This document shows positions 60,847-64,000 of a stretch of 64,000 nt of DNA, piece by piece. This stretch comes from Nomia melanderi. Taxonomy: Eukaryota; Arthropoda; Insecta; Hymenoptera; Halictidae. The position numbers and the translations under genes were made by a program. Each line of letters opens with the position of its first letter. Positions within the stretch are counted from its first letter, which is position 1. The stretch lies in NCBI RefSeq assembly GCF_051020985.1, contig NW_027475142.1:1860001-1924000 (forward strand), given 5' to 3'. The notes beneath the pieces were generated by a model. That model saw nothing but the letters and a program-made list of their open reading frames with translations, made no database searches and was not told where the DNA came from.

Positions 60847-61289
60847 ATTGGATTTTTCCCTGACCCTGACAGTCCGGCCCCATGAGGCGGTGATTTTCTC
60901 GGCCCCTGGTGGTCCGAGGTCGATCCCGCTGCACAGATTCATGCGCCAGGGCCTCCTATAGACAATGCACTTTGATTTATTGCCCTATATGTAATAGCAC
61001 CCGAGATATCACCAGATATATATTGGATTTTTCCTTGACCCTGACAGTCCGGCCCCATGTGTCGGTGGTTTTCTCGGCCCCTGGTGGCCCGAGGTCGTTC
61101 CCGCTGCACAGATTCATGCGCCAGGGCGTCCTACAGACAATGCACTTTGATTTATTGCGCTATCTGTAATAGCACCCGAGATATCACCAGATATATATTG
61201 GATTTTTCCTTGACCCTGACAGTCCGGCCTCATGAGGCGGTGATTTTCTCGGCCCCTGGTGGTCCGAGGTCGATCCGGCTGCACAGATT
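60847..61289 (+). repeat. 21-monomer-spaced duplication, second member
   Basis: Partner of 57,171-57,613. It ends where GCGCTAGGGCC of the first member becomes GTGCCAGTGCC. Confidence 0.85.
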
Positions 61290-61721
61290 CATGTGCCAGT
61301 GCCTCCTACAGACAATGCACTTTGATTTATTGCGCAATCTGTAATAGCACCCGAGATATCACCAGATATATATTGTATTTTTCCCTGACCCTGAGTGTCC
61401 GACCCCATGAGACGGTGGTTTTCTCGGCCCCTGCTGGTACGAGGTCGATCCCGCTGAACAGATTCATGCGCCAGGGCCTCCTATAGATAATTCACTTTGG
61501 TTTATTGCGCTATCTCTAATAGCACCCGCGATATCACCAGATATATATTGGATTTTTCCCTGACCCTGACAGTCCGGCACCATGAGACGGTGATTTTCTC
61601 GGCCCCTGGTGGTCCGAGGTCGATCCCGCTGCACAGATTCATGCGCCAGGGCCTCCTACAGACAATGCACTTTGGTTTATTGCGCTATCTGTAATAGCAC
61701 CCGAGATATCACCAGATATAT

Positions 61722-61775
61722 GCTGGATTTTTACATGACCTTGTGTGACGTATTCCGAATATCTATAATTTTCTC
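61722..61775 (+). repeat. Divergent monomer, beta-2 (TGTGTGACGT form)
   Basis: GCTGGATTTTTACATGACC followed by TTGTGTGACGTATTCCG. Its neighbours resemble those of the 55,031 copy (GGTTTATTGCGCTATCTGTA before, GGTTGTCCGAGGTAG after). Confidence 0.85.
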
Positions 61776-62410
61776 GGCCCCTGGTTGTCCGAGGTAGTTC
61801 CTGCTGCACAGATTCATTCGCCAGTGCCGCCTACAGACAATGCACTTTGATTTATTGCGCTATCTCTAATAGCACCCGAGATATCACCAGATATATATTG
61901 GATTCTTCCCTGACCCTGACAGTCCGGCCCAATGAGGCGGTGATTTTCTCGGCCCCTGGTGGTCCGAGGTCGATCCCGCTGCACAGATTCATGCGCCAGG
62001 GCCTCCTACAGACAATGCACTTTGATTTATTGCCCTATATGTAATAGCACCCGAGATATCACCAGATATATATTGGATTTTTCCTTGACCCTGACGGTCC
62101 GGCCCCATGTGTCGGTGGTTTTCTCGGCCCCTTGTGGTCCGAGGTCGATCCCGCAGCACAGATTCATGCGCCAGTGCCTCCTACAGACAGTGCACTTTGA
62201 TTTATTGCGCTATCTCTAATAGCACCCGAGATATCACCAGATATATATTGGATTTTTTCCTGACCCTGACAGTCCGGCCCCATGAGACGGTGATTTCCTC
62301 GGCCCCTGGTGGTCCGAGGTCGTACCCGCTGCACGGAATCATGCGCCAGGGCTTCCTGCAGACAATGCACTTTGATTTATTGCGCTATCTCTAATAGCAC
62401 CCGAGATATC

Positions 62411-62456
62411 ATCAGATACATCCTGGGTTTTTACATGACCTTGTGTGTCCGGCGCC
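62411..62456 (+). repeat. Divergent monomer, beta-3 type
   Basis: ATCAGATACATCCTGGG, TTTTTACATGACCTTGTGTG, then TCCGGCGCCATGTGTCGGTG. The beta-like part is short and returns to a common-type core within about 20 bases, so it is a beta/common mosaic. Confidence 0.8.
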
Positions 62457-62736
62457 ATGTGTCGGTGGTTTTCTCGGCCCCTGGTTATCCGAGGTTGTTC
62501 CCGCTGCACAGATTCATGCGCCAGGGCCTCCTACGGACAATGCACTTTGATTTATTGCGCTATCTGTAATAGCACCCGAGATATCACCAGATATATATTG
62601 GATTTTTTCCTGACCCCGACAGTCCGGCCACAAGAGACGGTGATTTTCTCGGCCCCTGGTGGTCCGAGGTCGTTCCTGCTGCACAGATTCATTCGCCAGT
62701 GCATCCTACAGACAGTGCACTTTGATTTATTGCGAT

Positions 62737-63436
62737 ATCTCTAATAGCACCCGAGATATCACCAGATATATATTGGATTTTTCCCTGACCCTGAGTGCCC
62801 GGCCCCATGAGACGGTGGTTTTCTCGGCCCCTGGTGGTCCGAGGTCGTTCCCTCTGCAAAGATTCATGCGCCAGGGCCTTCTGCAGATAATTCACTTTGG
62901 TTTATTGCGCTATCTCTAATAGCTCCCGAGATATCACCAGATATATATTGGATTTTCCCCTGACCCTGAGTGTCAGGCCCCATGAGACGGTGGTTTTCTC
63001 GGCCCCTGGTGGTCCGAGGTCGTTCCCGCTGCCCAGATTCAAGCGGCAGGGCCTCCTACAGACAATGCACTTCGATTCATTACGCTATCTGTAATAGCAC
63101 CCGAGATATCACCAGATATATATTGGATTTTTCCCTGACCCTGAGTGCCCGGCCCCATGAGACGGTGGATTTCTCGGCCCCTGGTGGTCCGAGGTCGTTG
63201 CCTCTGCAAAGATTCATGCGCCAGGGCCTCCTGCAGATAATTCACATTGGTTTATTGCGCTATCTCTAATAGCTCCCGAGATATCACCAGATATATATTG
63301 GATTTTCCCCTGACCGTGAGTGTCCGGCCCCATGAGACGGTGGTTTTCTCGGCCCCTGGTGGTCCGAGGTCGTCCCCGCTGCCCAGAATCATGCGCCAGG
63401 GCTTCCTGCAGACAATGCACTTTGATTTATTGCGCT
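62737..63436 (+). repeat. 350-bp dimer pair of left-like monomers
   Basis: 62,737-63,086 and 63,087-63,436 share GAGTGCCCGGCCCC, CCTCTGCAAAGATTC, CTAATAGCTCCCGAG and GCTGCCCAGA, with scattered differences. The GCTGCCCAG and GCAGATAATTCAC forms recall the left subfamily, but CTGCAAAGATTC is new. Confidence 0.82.
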
Positions 63437-63460
63437 ATCTCTAATAGCACCCGAGATATC

Positions 63461-63510
63461 ATCAGATACATCCTGGCTTTTTACATGACCTTGGGGGTCC
63501 GGCGCCATGT
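63461..63510 (+). repeat. Divergent monomer, beta-3 type
   Basis: ATCAGATACATCCTGGC, TTTTTACATGACCTTGGGGG, TCCGGCGCCATG. It is 1,050 bases (six monomers) from the other beta-3 copy. Confidence 0.8.
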
Positions 63511-64000
63511 GTCGGTGGTTTTCTCGGTCCCTGGTGGTCCGAGGTCGTTCCGGCTGCACAGATTCATGCCCCAGGGCCCGCTGCAGATAATTCACTTTGG
63601 TTTAGTGCGCTATCTCTAATAGCACCCGAGATATCACCAGATATATATTGGATTTTTCCCTGACCCTGACAGTCCGGCCCCATGAGACGGTGATTTTCTC
63701 GGCCCCTGGTGGTCCGAGGTCGTTCCCGCTGCACGGATTCATGCGCCAGGGCGTCCTACAGACAATGCACTTTTATTTATTGCGCTATCTGTAATAGCAC
63801 CCGAGATATCACCAGATATATATTAGATTTCCGCTGACCCTGAGTGTCCGGCCCCATGAGACGGTGGTTTTCTCGGCCCCTGCTGGTCCGAGGTCTTTCC
63901 CGCTGCACAGATTCATGCGCCAGGGCCCCCAGCAGAAAATTCACTTTGCTTTATTGCGCTATTTCTAATAGCAACCCGAGATATCACCAGATATATATTG

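Larger units (their letters stand above)
1..64000 (+). repeat. Satellite DNA array, ~175-bp monomer, about 365 copies
   Basis: The same ~175-base unit recurs from the first to the last base, always in the same orientation except for one short inverted piece at 47.1 kb. GATATC landmarks fall at 175-base steps (for example 3,173, 3,348, 3,523, 3,698). The first landmark is GATGTC at 23 and the last is GATATC at 63,980, giving 365 periods plus 82 bases, which is accounted for by the indels listed separately. Both window ends cut through a monomer, so the array is larger than 64 kb. No unique sequence, transposon or gene interrupts it. A monomer close to nucleosome-plus-linker length is typical of centromeric and pericentromeric satellites, so that location is the likeliest, but it is inferred. 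The family is not one I recognise. Confidence 0.98.
55000..64000 (+). repeat. Right end block: beta-2/beta-3 monomers and returning left-type monomers
   Basis: About 51 monomers. Beta-2 copies here read TGTGTGACGG or a close variant instead of GGGTGACGG. A 21-monomer-spaced repeat (57,171/60,847), a 40-bp internal duplication (55,941) and a 350-bp dimer pair (62,737) are listed separately. An extra A (GCAACCCGAG) at 60,121 recurs at 63,971 at a spacing of 3,850 (22 monomers), so the last ~210 bases repeat 59,930-60,150. Confidence 0.82.

Noticed and set aside
1..64000. Hundreds of open frames of 60-117 codons on both strands, with repeating protein-like sequences
   Set aside because: They are phase images of one 175-base repeat. 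Many start at TTG in the middle of the monomer, they overlap in several frames on both strands at the same places, and frames shift at each monomer because 175 is not a multiple of three. No domain, codon bias or splice structure is visible.
1..64000. CRISPR array
   Set aside because: Units are contiguous 175-base monomers with variation along their whole length; there are no short repeats separated by unique spacers and no cas genes.

Overview
The whole 64 kb window is one uninterrupted head-to-tail satellite DNA array with a monomer of about 175 bp. I find no gene, RNA gene, transposon or CRISPR array. From the first to the last GATATC landmark (position 23 to 63,980) there are 63,957 bases, which fits 365 monomers plus a net +82 bases from a small set of indels. 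Both ends lie inside monomers, so the array continues past the window. The array size, nucleosome-scale monomer and multi-monomer higher-order repeats (HORs) point to a eukaryotic chromosome, probably a centromeric or pericentromeric block. I do not recognise the satellite family and cannot name the species. The many short open frames on both strands are a by-product of a low-stop 175-bp repeat (175 = 3 x 58 + 1) and are not annotated as genes.

Layout. (1) 1-1,924: 11 monomers of the left subfamily with a 4-monomer echo. (2) 1,925-12,783: two adjacent copies of a 31-monomer HOR of exactly 5,425 bp; I could find only two substitutions between them. Each copy contains older 13- and 6-monomer duplications. 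(3) 12,784-17,493: mixed left-type monomers, three copies of a divergent monomer (called beta here), a 7-monomer duplication and a 351-bp dimer marked by an extra T. (4) About 17,500: switch to a right subfamily, with GACAGTCC instead of GAGTGTCC and a CATGTGTCGATGG variant appearing for the first time. (5) 17.5-27.4 kb: right-type monomers with 2- and 13-monomer duplications. (6) 27.4-39.1 kb: a second HOR family whose units vary in length (23, 20 and 24 monomers between marker copies). (7) 39.1-46.0 kb: local 12- and 20-monomer duplications. (8) 46.0-64.0 kb: the most heterogeneous part, with most of the beta monomers, most large indels, a perfect 92-bp palindrome at 47,070-47,161, a 40-bp internal duplication near 55.95 kb, and left-type monomers reappearing near 53.1 and 62.8-63.4 kb.

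Nothing here works as an operon or pathway. The sequence records how the array evolves: whole-monomer gain and loss that keeps register, nested duplication, conversion-like patches of a divergent monomer, and one fold-back event that inserted an inverted copy of part of a monomer. The most notable observations are the near-identical 31-mer pair, the palindrome with its non-inverted relative at about 49.07 kb, and the variable-length second HOR.
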